From contig NC_045138.2 of the NCBI RefSeq assembly GCF_008831285.2, positions 35,081,115-35,145,114 on the forward strand: a stretch of DNA of 64,000 nt. Direction: 5' to 3'. The notes under the pieces are model-generated. The model was not told where the DNA came from, ran no database searches, and saw only the letters and a list, made by a program, of their open reading frames with translations. The DNA is from Nymphaea colorata. Its lineage: Eukaryota; Streptophyta; Magnoliopsida; Nymphaeales; Nymphaeaceae. Below are positions 47,587-60,060 of the stretch, in pieces. Every line of letters begins with the position of its first letter. Position 1 is the stretch's first letter. Position numbers and translations under genes: made by a program.

Positions 47587-49242
47587 TCTTTCAGTTGGCA
47601 ATATAGAGTAGGTGGTCTATATGTTTGCTATGGTTGACAGTAAAATGTGCAGAAAGTGTTTCTTATGTTTTCATTTGGGCAACATCCAGAGAAAAGAACC
47701 CTTACCATTAGTTCCTTTATGTTTGTCACAATGCACTAAATTGTTATCCAGAATAAAGCATGACCCCAATACAGGGTGTGAAGTCTTGTTTGAGTCGTGA
47801 GTTATTTCTCTATTTCTCTTTTCAGCCTGGGGCCTTTGGACACCTTTGAGTATTGTTTGAACTTTGAAGTCTTATTATTTTCCATTATCCAAATCTTTTG
47901 TGGAAAAGCAAAAAATTAATCAGGACTATTTGTCATTACCTCATATTGCATCTCTACAAGGGCCTTGAGTATTTGGTGATGAAAGGAAGGTATTGGAACA
48001 GCTAAGTATGTAAATAATGATAATTTATCTGACTTCCAGTAAGCTTAGACTTTAGAATCTTCATTTTGAAATCCTACCAAAATGACTTTTCAAGTACCAT
48101 TGCTTGTAAACAAGTACATGAAGAAGGTGCATGCCTGTTTTAATTTTTGTGGTTGATGTTACTCATTGAGCAGAAAATGGAAAAGTCATGCCAGAAATGA
48201 GCTAAAGAAAATTTTATCTTTTGGCAGGAAATCAAGGTGGATGAATATATTAAGTTATTAAACACAGGTTGGCACCTTGGCCCTTTGAGAAATCAATAAT
48301 GCATTAGAAGGTTGCCTTAGATCTGTGCTTGTTTAATGCCTCATGATGGCATTTCATCAATTTCTGTCAATCAAGTGTCGACCATCTTCAAGTATGACTG
48401 CATGAGTAGGAACATCTTTGTAACTTGACATTACATGTCAATTGGTTATGTATACTCGAAGCAATGTTGATGATTACTCTACATCATATTTTGCGTTACA
48501 AATTATTGTTTTTTAAGTCTTTCTGCAGCATAGTGGGCACCTTTACCTGTGTATTTCAATAGTACTGAAACCCGTGTTACAGATGTGCTCAAACAAAATG
48601 CAATATATGCGGATTTCCAAGATGTTTTAGCGTTGGAGAATGTTTTATGCTATTTCATTGCCATAGACGTTGTCAGAATTTATCCCTAATCAACTAAAGG
48701 TAATATGTAAAAACACAAGTCATCCAGGAAAGAGACAAAAGTTTGCAAGCATGGATGACTTCAGAAAGAAAATGGCTAAGACAATGATAACAGTTTTGAC
48801 TAGCCATCGATACATCAAAATAATGGTGTGTGAAAAAAAATCTGAATGAAACAACTACTTTATACAGTTGATTTTTCATATTGACAATAAATAAATCTTC
48901 CAAACTAAAAAATTAAATCAGATATTCAATTCTATGATTACTGTGATCGTACCCTCTGTATGGTATCAAATATTGGCGAAAGCACACTAGTGTCATAATT
49001 TCACATTTTGTTATGGCGAATTGAGGTACGGCACTTAAAACCCATCCTTGTGTCAACATGTTTTGTAGGTAAACCCATTCCTGTGTCACATGTATTGCAA
49101 TGGTACAAAGACAGCAAAATGAGAAGCAAACAATGAAATTCAACTAGTCATGCATTATTAGATGCATGGTGAAGAGAAACAAAAACGGATCTTGTGTTTC
49201 CAATTCATAAGAACACAGAAAGTACCCATAAATTGTTATCTT

Positions 49243-49244
49243 CC

Positions 49245-49295
<51 letters not shown>

Positions 49296-49296
49296 T
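49243..49296. repeat. (GA)n microsatellite
   Basis: GA repeats with a single interruption (AAAG). Confidence 0.9.
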
Positions 49297-52096
49297 ATAC
49301 TGTGCAGTATCTTTCAGCATTAAAAGTTAAAACCCTTAACAAAACAAATGCCTTTGCTCCAATCTCTAAATGATGTGTGCATATCATTAATTTGATATGT
49401 TTCAGTTATAACATATTGTTAAAAACAGAAAATGCTTCCGATGTGGCACCATTTTGTCCTAGACATATCATAAGAGCACATAACTCCTGTAGGACGTAGG
49501 CTGAACCTTAGAATTGCATGCTATAAATTGAACTGATGGCCACACTCAAATAACATTGATCATATGCAAAATCTCATTCAATATTATAACATTTGAACCT
49601 TTAAACATTTGAACGAATTTGTTGGAGACCCTAAGAATTTGATGAAATCTCAAAATGCAACTACTAGAACATTAACCAGATTTCATACCCTTCATTTTCA
49701 TGTCTTAAAAAATGGCCTTGATTTCATACCCTTCATTTTCATGTCTTAAAAAATGGTCTTGGCTTCATCCGTTTGCCCCTTTGCTTTTCCATCCACCAAA
49801 ATGAAAAATGGTATCTGCATTGTATTTGCATTAACCAAAGAACTTAGTGTGAGTCATATCTTTGACAAGCTTTTTTGCTTGAACAAAGACTCTGTCCACT
49901 GTATGGACATTAAGAACCGAGCTGTAGTGAAATCAATTTGGTGAACAACTTTCAGTTATCATTTGATGCACAAACTGCTAAAATAGTCCCATAGATGACC
50001 CTGTCTATGTAAAGACCATTACAAATAAGTTCTTTGAAGACTTGGAGTGCCTATCCTTAGTTTTTTTGCAACCTGCAAGCAGTTGATAATGAACAAAAAA
50101 AGCAGATCTGACCAGCTAGCTGTAACTACATAAGCAGAACATACTAGACAAGTAGATAAAAGCTATTCCATTATTCCAGGGACATTGTCCATATGGTAAA
50201 TGGAACAGCAAATTGGTCAACCAATTCTGGTCAAAATGGGAATGAGACACCAGACATACAGGATTATGTGTCTTGATATCTAGACTAAGACCACCCTTCT
50301 TCATAACAAGTTTATTCTGGTGTTAAGCTTGCCATGCCTAACAAGACAACCAAGAAGCGCAATGCATACTTTCAGCATTGTATCCTGTGGATTCATCTCC
50401 CTTGTCATTGTATACTTGCAACGCTTTCACAAGATTATGGTTTTCTCCCATGAATTTGAGGACTGTACCATGGGATGCAACATTTACATTGTCACACTTC
50501 CGCATCCAATCAAAAAGCTGTTGAAAACCAAGTAATATGACATCCACTGACACAAAAGTATACCAGAATCTACAAGAATTTATATATGTTAGAAAAAAGT
50601 AGCAAAAATGTTGTGATATATAGCATGTCATACTCACATTTTAGTATAAGGAAGATCTTTGCACGTTGTCAACATATGATATTTTTAGGCAAAATATACT
50701 CTCTCTCTCTCTCTCACGTGTCTCAACAATTTTGGAGGTGACTGTATGAATCCATGTTGGAACCAGGTTGCTACTCAAAGTATCGTGTGTCAAGCAACAA
50801 TTCCTGACAGTTAGAATTCTTTGTATTGCATAGAAGGGAAAAACAGGATAAAATATCGCTTGAAAAAATTCAAGGGATTCAATAACTAACTGGTGATTCA
50901 GTCTCACTTTTCCAGCTCTTGGTTGTAACTGCTGACCCTTGAGATCTGGACGAGAGAGAGAGAGTTAAATGTGGCATATTTGGCTGCTACGACTTTGATG
51001 TACTTTACCACATGCAATCGTCTAGTTTGAGGCCACATAAATGCTGAATAGAATTGGTAGTTGGTACTAATCGCCCAATCTTGGCAACTCACCCTAATCA
51101 ATGACCTCCTTCTGGTCCCCCATAGTGTAGAACTTCATGTCCTAATCTCATGAATAATTAGTTCTTTCAAAAGTTTCCCACAGGCAGCAAATTACCAAAT
51201 AATCCTGATGCAACCTTCATATACCAAATCACTCTAGGGCTATAAAACTTTGATTTGGGACACATTCAACTGCATGACAAACTCACTGCATAAAAAAACC
51301 TCTGGAATATCAAATAGCCACATGTTACATGATTGCAAATTAACCAACTATGAAACACCAATAGGTGAAAATAACGTCAATTAATCAAGTAAAACAGCAA
51401 AGTCCATATATTATCAATTTTTACACATACATGGAATACTCACTGCATAAGAAACACCTCTGGAAGATCAAACGGTCACATGTTGCACGATTGCAAATCA
51501 ACCAACTGTATTTCAGCACACTATCTATGGCAGCATTCTGTTTAGAGACAAAAACAAATCGAGATGCTTAGATCAGTCTATACTTGCCACAACTAATAGA
51601 AAAATAGTGTGAGCAAGAAGTGGTTACAAATAAAAATTATAACAGAGAATGACTTTTGTAAGTCTAACAAATTATTAACCACCCATAGCATGCACAAAAA
51701 GGAAAAAAAACATGCAACTGCTCATATATTCGCTTACAGCTTATGCTTCCTGTATAGGCCCCATGATGGCATCCTCCCTTGGGCCTCAACTCAAAGTGAA
51801 TATTTGGCATGAATGCAATTGCATATACAGCAAGTGCTCGTGCATGTAGACATTAACTAACCATGCAAGTGTTCACTTGTTTGTTCAAATTGAATACATG
51901 TCAATATCAAGTGTCTAAAAAATTAAGGAGATTGAACTTGTTCCTAAAATTGGATTAGGGATTTTAAAGCATGGAAAGAAAAGAATGAACATTATGATCA
52001 TGATTATCAGCATGATGATGTTTATAAGCGATTAGAATGGTCCGCAACACTGAAACCAAGAACATGGGCTGATCAATTATTCTATACGTAGAAGAA

Positions 52097-52133
<37 letters not shown>

Positions 52134-53063
52134 TTTGAAATCCAGATGCAATACTTAAGGTCTCCTAGGTTATGTACATTCATCTTTTTGTAACCAGGAT
52201 CCTTTCTACTTGCAAACAGAACATTTGCCACAATCATTTCAAGTAAAAGTTACTGCATATGCACATATGAGCATAGTTCTGTATAAAACAATAGTTCGTT
52301 AATACAAAGTGGATAACTCATTACAGATTCCTTATCATGAAGTCACTCGTTATAGATTCTTCATCATGTAGATGCGTTGGTTAGGCATGAAGAAAGGAAG
52401 GCAGTGTCTAAGACTCTAAAGTAGCCAGGGACAAGCTATATTATATGAGACTATAACATTTGTAGGCTGCAAAGGACATTTGCAGGTTTAGCAATCCTGC
52501 AAAGGCGCATCACAATGCCTACAGAACTATCACAGTCGAAGTATGATATGCTCAGGAATTTAAGCAAAAGTAGCCTGTATCCTTCCAGGAATTTAAGCAA
52601 AAGCAACAGCTTTGATAAAAGAATACTTTGAGCAAGTAATCCAAAGCATGATAAGAAAGTACTAATCATGTATGTGAGACTGCTGAAACATCATTGATGC
52701 TTTTAGAAGCATGACGTAAGATTTACGGGATAAACAACATTACTCATTAATATGTCATGAAAAGAAAACCTATGTGCTTACAGTGGTAAATTAAGATTAA
52801 CTTGCTCAGGATGATAATGCACATTTTAGAGAGGTGGTTCGGTTGCTCATGTATAGAAAGATCTCAAATGTGCTGTCTCAGCACAAGAGAAATAGTTCTT
52901 AGGGTACCTGAAAACACATGTAATCGACCATTAAAAGTGCAATGAGACTGTCGCTAAAAATATCACAAAACATTTCTATATCATAAACCATCGCTAATGC
53001 TCTGTGGCTAAAGGTTTTTAGCACTGCATTTTAAAATTTCAACCATGGCAACATTCGGCAGCT

Positions 53064-53067
<4 letters not shown>

Positions 53068-53096
<29 letters not shown>
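53068..53096. repeat. (TA)n microsatellite
   Basis: About 14 TA units. Confidence 0.85.
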
Positions 53097-53097
<1 letters not shown>

Positions 53098-56000
53098 AGG
53101 ATTCACATTTGTGTATATGAGATATTGCCGGATGGCTAAAAGTGAAAAAACTATTGTCCAAAGCACTATAAACCATTGCTAAAGGTACCATGAAACCATT
53201 ATTGCACCATAAACCAGTTGATATTGTTTTTTAGCAAAAGATTTTAAGTTTTAATCATTCGGCAACATCCAGTAAATTTGAATTGAGGATTCAATTTGGA
53301 TGCCGAATGGTTAAAAATTTAAATTAGTCACCCAAATTAAAGTACTAAAAACCATTGCTAAAAGCACACCATAAACTGTCTTCTAATGATTTTGTAGTGA
53401 ATGTCCTTTTAATGAAAAAAAAAAATTATTTTTGCCATCTGACGGCATCTGACCTCTCGCTGTGTGTCTAGTATATATATATATATATGAAGCTGGACAT
53501 CCTTCTTTTCTAGTGCATATGGAGTATTTTTCAGAGATTGCCTTGTTCTTTTCCTTCCTTACTCCCTGTCCCTCTTCTCTGCCCTTCCCTTTGCTTCATG
53601 GTTGCGGTCAACTAAATGCGAAGCGGAACACTTAGCCCAACACCCGTTGTTGTTGGCCCAACACAATACCATTGCCATCGCTCCAACATCAGGGGAAGAT
53701 TTGGGGATCTCTTCTCATTGCCCTCGGCCAACAGCATATAGTGTCGGTTTTCCAACCCAGGTTCTTTCTCACCTGCTCATAGTAGCAAGTTTGCTCCAAT
53801 TGACTTTTGGGTCGATCCCTCCTAGGCTCTTAGCATTGGTCTTTCTTTTCGCAATTCAAGGTAAGCCATGAAAAGTTGAAGTTCATGAATTTTCTAGGAT
53901 GTAGATTGCTTTTCAGGACAAGTGCTCTTTGGATCGTCTTTTCTTCAAGGCCAAAATCAGAACGGGACGTACCAAATTATAAAATTTAAAAAAAAAAACT
54001 GATATTTATAACTTCTTTATAATAGTAGGTTTTAATAATGTAAAAGGTTATAACTGATGTTCTCAAATCTCATATACTCAAGATGTTTCATTCACCCATA
54101 GAATGCAAGGCATGATTAGTCAGACTCCAAGAAGGTGAATTACCTGATCGTCTTTCGCTTTCACTTTCTCCAGCATGCATAAACGCACGCCAGATCTCAG
54201 TCGTTTGAGCATTTCGCGGAGGTCTTCATACTGCCATAAGATGAAACTAGCGGTAAGTGTATTTATTTTCCTCCTGTTTAAATTGAGACGGCATTAAATG
54301 TTGTGTCCTAAGACATTCCGTCCAAAAATAAACAAACGCGTCCTTGGAATTCGGAACTCAAGAACTGACCTTGAGCAATGCGTGTGTCTGAAGCAGGCGA
54401 CAAACGGAGAGGCCTCCTCAACTAAAAGAAAAAATGGGCAGCCATCTGATTGAAAGGAACAAAATGCCCTGAAGAAGGGATGGTTGCTTTGGATGAAATT
54501 AATGTCAATCAGTGATGAATCTCATCGATTCAATTGACAAATTACGCACTTTTAATTTCGACGGTCTAGATGTGGAACTACATCTTTCGTTGGAATAATC
54601 CGGCAGAAGATGCTTTACTGGGAAAGTGATTACAAAAAACAAAAGTTTTTCAGAAAAGAGAACTTTTCTCTTTTTGTGACTTTTCAGTGGTTTTGCCAAG
54701 ATTCCTAAACATGGCATAGATATTAAAAAACTGAATGCAGGTGAGATCTGGAGAGCTACTCGAAGCAAAGGAGAGACTCACTGCTGCAATAAGGTAACTG
54801 GAGCAGCCAGACTGCTCAAGCTAATTGGCTTTTGTATATGGATAAGCGCAGGAGTCCAATTTTGTGTATTATAGTCAAATAGAAAGCAGCAATGAATGTG
54901 TGGAATTGGATGGCGAGGAGGCATGGAAGAACTCCTTTCCAGCCAATCAATTTTGTAAGGTGATTAGGGTAGGTGCTTAGATAGCTCTTGCTTAAATGGG
55001 AGAAGGCACACTGGTCTGGTCAGAATGTGGGAACACACAGGTATGGTTTGTGAAGAGCAAGAAAATGAAAGATCTCCCATTCACTTAATTCACATTGCAG
55101 ACAGAATGGTGAAGAACAAGAGTGGTTTTTGCGTTTCTGAAACCTGAGAAAAATCTTTAATGGTCGCTGAGAATGGGATTGACATGACTATGAGGAAATA
55201 AGCTTGGCAGAATGGGGACTGTCTCTGCCTGGAGACAAAGGCACGCCGATCTTCATCTATGCATCCAATAAGAGCCGGAAAAGAGGTTGCTGGGGCCTCA
55301 TAACATGGTAGAGGGAGTGGCCAGAGCAATGGAGGAGGACTGAAGCATCAAAGGAGAGAGTAGAGATGGCTTTGAGTAATATTTCTGTTACTGGGGGTAA
55401 ACCTGGTCAGTATGGGGCTTATGCGACAAGGTAGTTTTGGGTATGGTTTTTTCTCTTTTGATCCGTAGATTCTCTAACTGGGGATCTGTTTTTGTGTGGC
55501 TGTGTGAGTCTGTAGCAGCTATGTTTTAGCTGCTGGATTTTTATTCTTTTCAGCATGCTATGCATTCGCTATTTTTTTTTTTTTTGCATGTATCCATTTT
55601 TTGCCAAAAGAGATCGGAAGCCTACCATCCAGCATATCCTTTACTGGCAAGGAGAAAAAGCAAACGACCGAAAAAGAGAGAGGACACAGGGTGACCTTCA
55701 CGCACGTCTGCAGGTTTCACTCCTTTCTGAGAAGGCAAGCCTCTTCTTCCGCTTCAAAATAATGGGGTTCTAAGCAGAACTCCCAATCGCAGAGCCCTTG
55801 TTCTGTACTAAAGAGGGAGAACTGAGAAGGAAAGTCAGCGTGATTTCAAGAGTCCAACCAAAGGTTGACCATGCAGGCCCTACGGGTTGGATCACTGCTT
55901 TCACTACACAAAACAACGTTGTAATACCTGTGCTTTGGCACCTGAATCTAAAATAGCCTGGAATGAGGGCAAGGCTATGCCACAGAATTACCAACATAGA

Positions 56001-56549
56001 AGAAGCGAACAAAGAGGGATAAGCAAACAGACATTTCTTCAGTGATTAAGTTCTAGACACAATTAGGAACAAGTATTCCTTTATGGAGACCAACATACAT
56101 AAGATACCAAAAGATCAAGTCGCGTGTCCCACTTACTGATATCAGCGGTCAGAGTAGTACACGGTTTCAGACCATTTACATGCAAAACACCTTTATCAGA
56201 ACTTGAGCTAACAGCAATAGCATCGCTCTCTTTTTCCCGCAAAAAACTTCTCACCCGCCCAGCCCTCACACACAGCCAGAATGCTCCTCTACTATGTACA
56301 GAACACCACCGTTCGGTGGTCAACTTTAAAAGCTGCCCTGTCAGGTCACTTGGCAGCTATAGTGCGTTTAAACCCTCCAGTGCTAGACCTCCATCAAGTT
56401 CCAAACCACACACCTCCACTGGCGGACAAGAAACTGCTATCCCGATGAGAGAGCGCATCACAAATTCGCTGGTAAATCCATGAAGCAGCAGAATCCTTTA
56501 TGGATGGAAGCAATCTTTTTCATGAAACAGAACTGAAGATGCTAATGGA

Positions 56550-58968
56550 TTAGGTGCTCTCCTGAAATGTTTGTGACCGGGATAATGCAGCAGGATTAGC
56601 GTGCAAGACTGGTGAATCATCCGGGGTGTTCTCCTTGGTTTCCGTTTTGAGTTGAAACGCTTTCACAAGTCCACCCTTTGTAGCACCTTCACCGCATTCA
56701 TGTTTGATACCTAGGGTAGCCCAAATAGAGCTTTTAGCAGCCTCATCTGGATCATCAATTCTGAGCGTCTTCGGTACCCATAGACACCTCTCCGGCTTGT
56801 CTTCAGTCTGCAGGTTTCTATCCCTAGAATGCTTCCCTAGGGTTGGAGAACTACTTTCTGAACAGCTGCTGTTACTGGTAGATGAAGTAGTTGATAAACA
56901 AAGAGCAGAACCCATCCATGGCATACTCCATGCTCCACCAGCCCAGCCAGGCATACAGCCCCAATATGATGCTGGAACAAATGGAAATGGAACGGCAGGT
57001 GCACAGAAAGCAGGGGCAGCAACTATCGGAGGTGGGCGCCATTGAATTGAACTAGGACTGCTGTTTTCTGGACCACAATACAATTTTGAAGTGCAATGCG
57101 CAGATTGTACAGGAGCAATGGCATTCCATCCGGGGTTCCAAGGATATGGCCATGAAGCACCAGCAAAGCATTGAATGAGTGGAGTCGGACGTTTACAATC
57201 ACTTGAGTTGCCCCCTTGTTCCATATTAAGCATGCTCTCTTGCAACTCGTTTGCCTTGCTAGTTGGAGCTGTCACCGAGCCGCATGATAACTCCTCTACA
57301 TTTTCACCACATGCAGCAGAGTGCACCTCAACATTCCTTTTAGCTGTCATAGCCGGCTCCCCTAAGTTTAGCACTGTTGTCATGGATTCACAAAGTGGTG
57401 CTTCAGACCCAAACTTAAGAACAGTGCCGTTGCTCTTCAATGCCCTTGCTGGTGGTGAAAGACCACAAGAGATAACTTGAGGATGAGTGGCAGCTGCTGT
57501 GTCTACCCTGGCAGTGGCCATGCCTTCAGACAACATTACATGCCGATAATGTGATGCAGAGTGTTTATTCTTGCGCCTACCAGCACCAATAGGCACATTT
57601 CTCATTGTCCCACCTGCTGTCCAGTACCTTTGGCAATTCTTACAGAAGTGCCTCGGTTGATTAACATTGTAATTGTTGTAATAACAGAACTTGGTGTCTA
57701 GACTGTTGCAGCGTGGACAAGGGAGAACCTTGTCTGGTTTCTTCAACGCTTTCTCGTTTCCAGATTCAGTTTCATTATGATCTTCCTCGGCTGCTTTTGC
57801 TGACTTGAAATTGATAGATGCTTTATCACACTCAGGATTTGCATCACTTGGCGCCCTCACTTCTTCCCTGCGATCATTCAAACAAGAGGAAGAGGCACCA
57901 GGCTTACACGCTTCTTCCAGGCAAGCTACTGTTGGGTCATCAAGTTTAGCTTCTCTGCAAGCATCCTGAGAATTGGAAGAAAAATCCGAGTGTTCAGAAT
58001 GAAAGATTATTGATCAGCATGCGCGGATGCATACACACACACACAGAGACCAACAGTTTACTCACAATCTACACCATCTGCTTTCACAAAATATCTCTCT
58101 GGATCCTCCGACATTTAGCCAGACAATATATCAATTCTTCTTGCGCAGCCAACTGTGATGGTATAAATGCAAGAAGAATATGATTCATGCAGTAACAGCA
58201 GTGCTGTGAAATTCTCGACATGCAGATGCAGAAATCTTTGTATAATTCTATTGGGGTACAACAAACCATACTGGTAGAGTCCAACTCCTAACATGAAACC
58301 GTAAGAGTCATCAGGAAGAAAAGAAATTTGGACCTAAAGATGGATGAAATAGATTATAAACTCTTTTCTCTGGAGAGGGGAAAAGAGAAAAGCAATGGGC
58401 TGAAGCTGGGGCAACGACAAAGGGGTCGAAGGCTAAAAAAATCTAACTTCACGCACAAGAACAAGAAAAAGGGCAGATCGATGTGTATCTAAGACAAGAC
58501 CCAGATGCTTGAAACATCGGTGTGAAAGATAGGACTCGTATGTCATCCGAATTAAGGGAAACAAGGGGGGGAAATGGACGACTAAACAGAGGAATGAAAT
58601 TGAATCTAGGTCATCGCAGTTTGGACAACCAACCGTACCACTCTTTTCTTTTTGTGGCACAAACAGAGAAACTTCTCTCAGGGTTTCCAACTCTGCAGAA
58701 ACCATAGAGAGGTGTAGCAGAATGAGGATTACCGATGCTCCACTGAATACCACCAAGTCTCTGTCTATCTCCAGATTAAACAAAGAACAAGAGAGAGAGA
58801 GAGAGAGAGTACCTCATCGTGTGTGGGTGGGGAGGATGGAGGTGGCGTGGGAGAAGCTACGTCGGAGGCGTGGTCGGCGGTGAAGGAATCGGCTGCCTTG
58901 GCCTCCTGCACCGGGATGGTCTTTCCGAAAAGCTTGATGGCCGGATCCCTGCTGCTATCAGAAGACAT
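56550..58968 (-). CDS. CDF: Cycling Dof factor (CDF-type Dof zinc-finger transcription factor)
   Basis: Two exons on the minus strand: 58813-58968 (52 codons, start ATG 58966-58968) and 56550-57965, joined by an 847-bp intron (GAG|GTACTC to TTCTCAG|GATGC) in phase 0. The product is 523 aa. The N-terminus [20 protein letters not shown] is the conserved CDF motif, reported in this family as a TOPLESS corepressor contact. The single Dof finger starts at residue ~135 with CPRC and its second Cys pair in CKNCQRYW, followed by the basic RRKNK. The Trp-rich [10 protein letters not shown] block and the C-terminal [20 protein letters not shown] plus TLGIK block (residues ~449-473) are typical of CDFs and lie in the region linked to FKF1/GI-dependent turnover. 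CDFs bind AAAG sites in the nucleus and repress CONSTANS and FT, delaying flowering. No lesions seen. The gene symbol is given only at family level. Confidence 0.95.
57966..58812 (-). other. Intron of the CDF gene
   Basis: 847 bp with GT and AG borders; contains a GA repeat near 58791-58810 next to the donor. Short frames inside it (58433-58783 minus, 58522-58707 plus) are not supported. Confidence 0.85.
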
Positions 58969-60060
58969 ATCCCCTTATCCTTCCCCCAATTCTGACGCGT
59001 CGATCGAAGCTGGGCAACGGTGGGGATCACGCCTCAGCACGAGGAGGTGCAGAGTAGTTCGTCGTTGCAGCCGTTTCTCGTCAGGGCGCATATCCGGCGA
59101 TGTCGTTCGCCGTCGTCTCCTCTCGTCTTCCCTGTGCTTGCTTCTCTAGCGCCTCCTCCTCCTCCTCCTCCTTTTTCTTCCTCTCTTCTTTGGCGCCGAG
59201 CAGAAAACAGAGAAAAGGCAAAAGGGCGGAACTGAAAAGGCGACCTTCTCCTTCCCACGAATCAAAAACAAAAACAAAAACAAAAACAAAAGAACGGGGG
59301 TGGGGAGGAGGGAGAAAAGGAGGAGTAAAAGGAAGCAAAAGTGGATGAAAAGGGGCAAAAAGGAAGAAGGACTCGGTTGAGGTGGGAGCACCTCCACTCG
59401 GCTGGGCTGGGTAGGGTAGGCCAAAAGGTGAACGGCGTTAAGTTAACTCCCGGGGCGGGGCGGGGCGGGAACCACAAACAACTCCGGTTCGACGCCTCTC
59501 TCTCTCTCTCTCCTTTTCATTGGCTAACCAGCTGACTGAAGGGCGTGTGTCCAGCGTGGCAGCCCAGTCAGCAAACCCCCTTCCTTCCTCCCAGCTTCGA
59601 ACGTGGGCCACCCATTCTAATGTCTCTGGATTAAATTTCCCACGTCAGCAAACGCAGGTGAAGGCTCACCTTTTCTTTGAGCCTCCACCACGCAGAAGGC
59701 CCCGCCACAAAAAAAAAAAAAAAAAAAAATCCACGCTCTTTCCCCTTCTCTCTCTCTTTTTCTCTTTCCCGTACTTGAGAAAAAGGAATGCGATCCGTAA
59801 CGAGCAAAGGAAACTCGGAGATCTCAACACGTAAAAGAAAACGCAAAAGGAAAAAGGCAAAAAAAAAAAAAAGGAATAAAAAGAAAAGCAAAAGAAAAGG
59901 CAGAGCTTTGCCACCCCACCACATACTTTTTGTGAAATAGTTCCTCCCTTACATATGGGGTGTATTATTAAATATTTCTTGGTGTACACCCTCCCTCATT
60001 TAATATAATCGCGTCTCTCTTCCAAAACAGCCTTTTGTTGGACCTACGCAGGTGTAAGTA
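58969..60060 (-). promoter_or_regulatory. Probable 5' UTR and promoter of the CDF gene
   Basis: Position only: the kilobase upstream of the CDF start on the minus strand. It holds CTCCTC-type tracts (59150-59175), an ACAAAA hexamer array (about 59266-59291), a 22-base A run near 59708-59730 and GGGGC repeats near 59452-59467. No TATA box can be assigned with confidence. Confidence 0.45.
59266..59291. repeat. (ACAAAA)n hexamer repeat
   Basis: Four or more successive ACAAAA units in the CDF upstream region. Confidence 0.8.

Larger units (their letters stand above)
47587..56549. other. Long AT-rich region with no recognised gene
   Basis: About 9 kb with only short unsupported frames. Contains GA/CT microsatellites (about 49245-49296, 50699-50716, 52110-52133) and TA tracts (about 53068-53095 and 53472-53489). 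The direct repeat at 49675-49755 repeats TTTCATACCCTTCATTTTCA and ATGTCTTAAAAAATGG twice. Confidence 0.4.

Noticed and set aside
56704-57480. Plus-strand frames of 101-113 codons
   Set aside because: Antisense to the large exon of the Dof gene.
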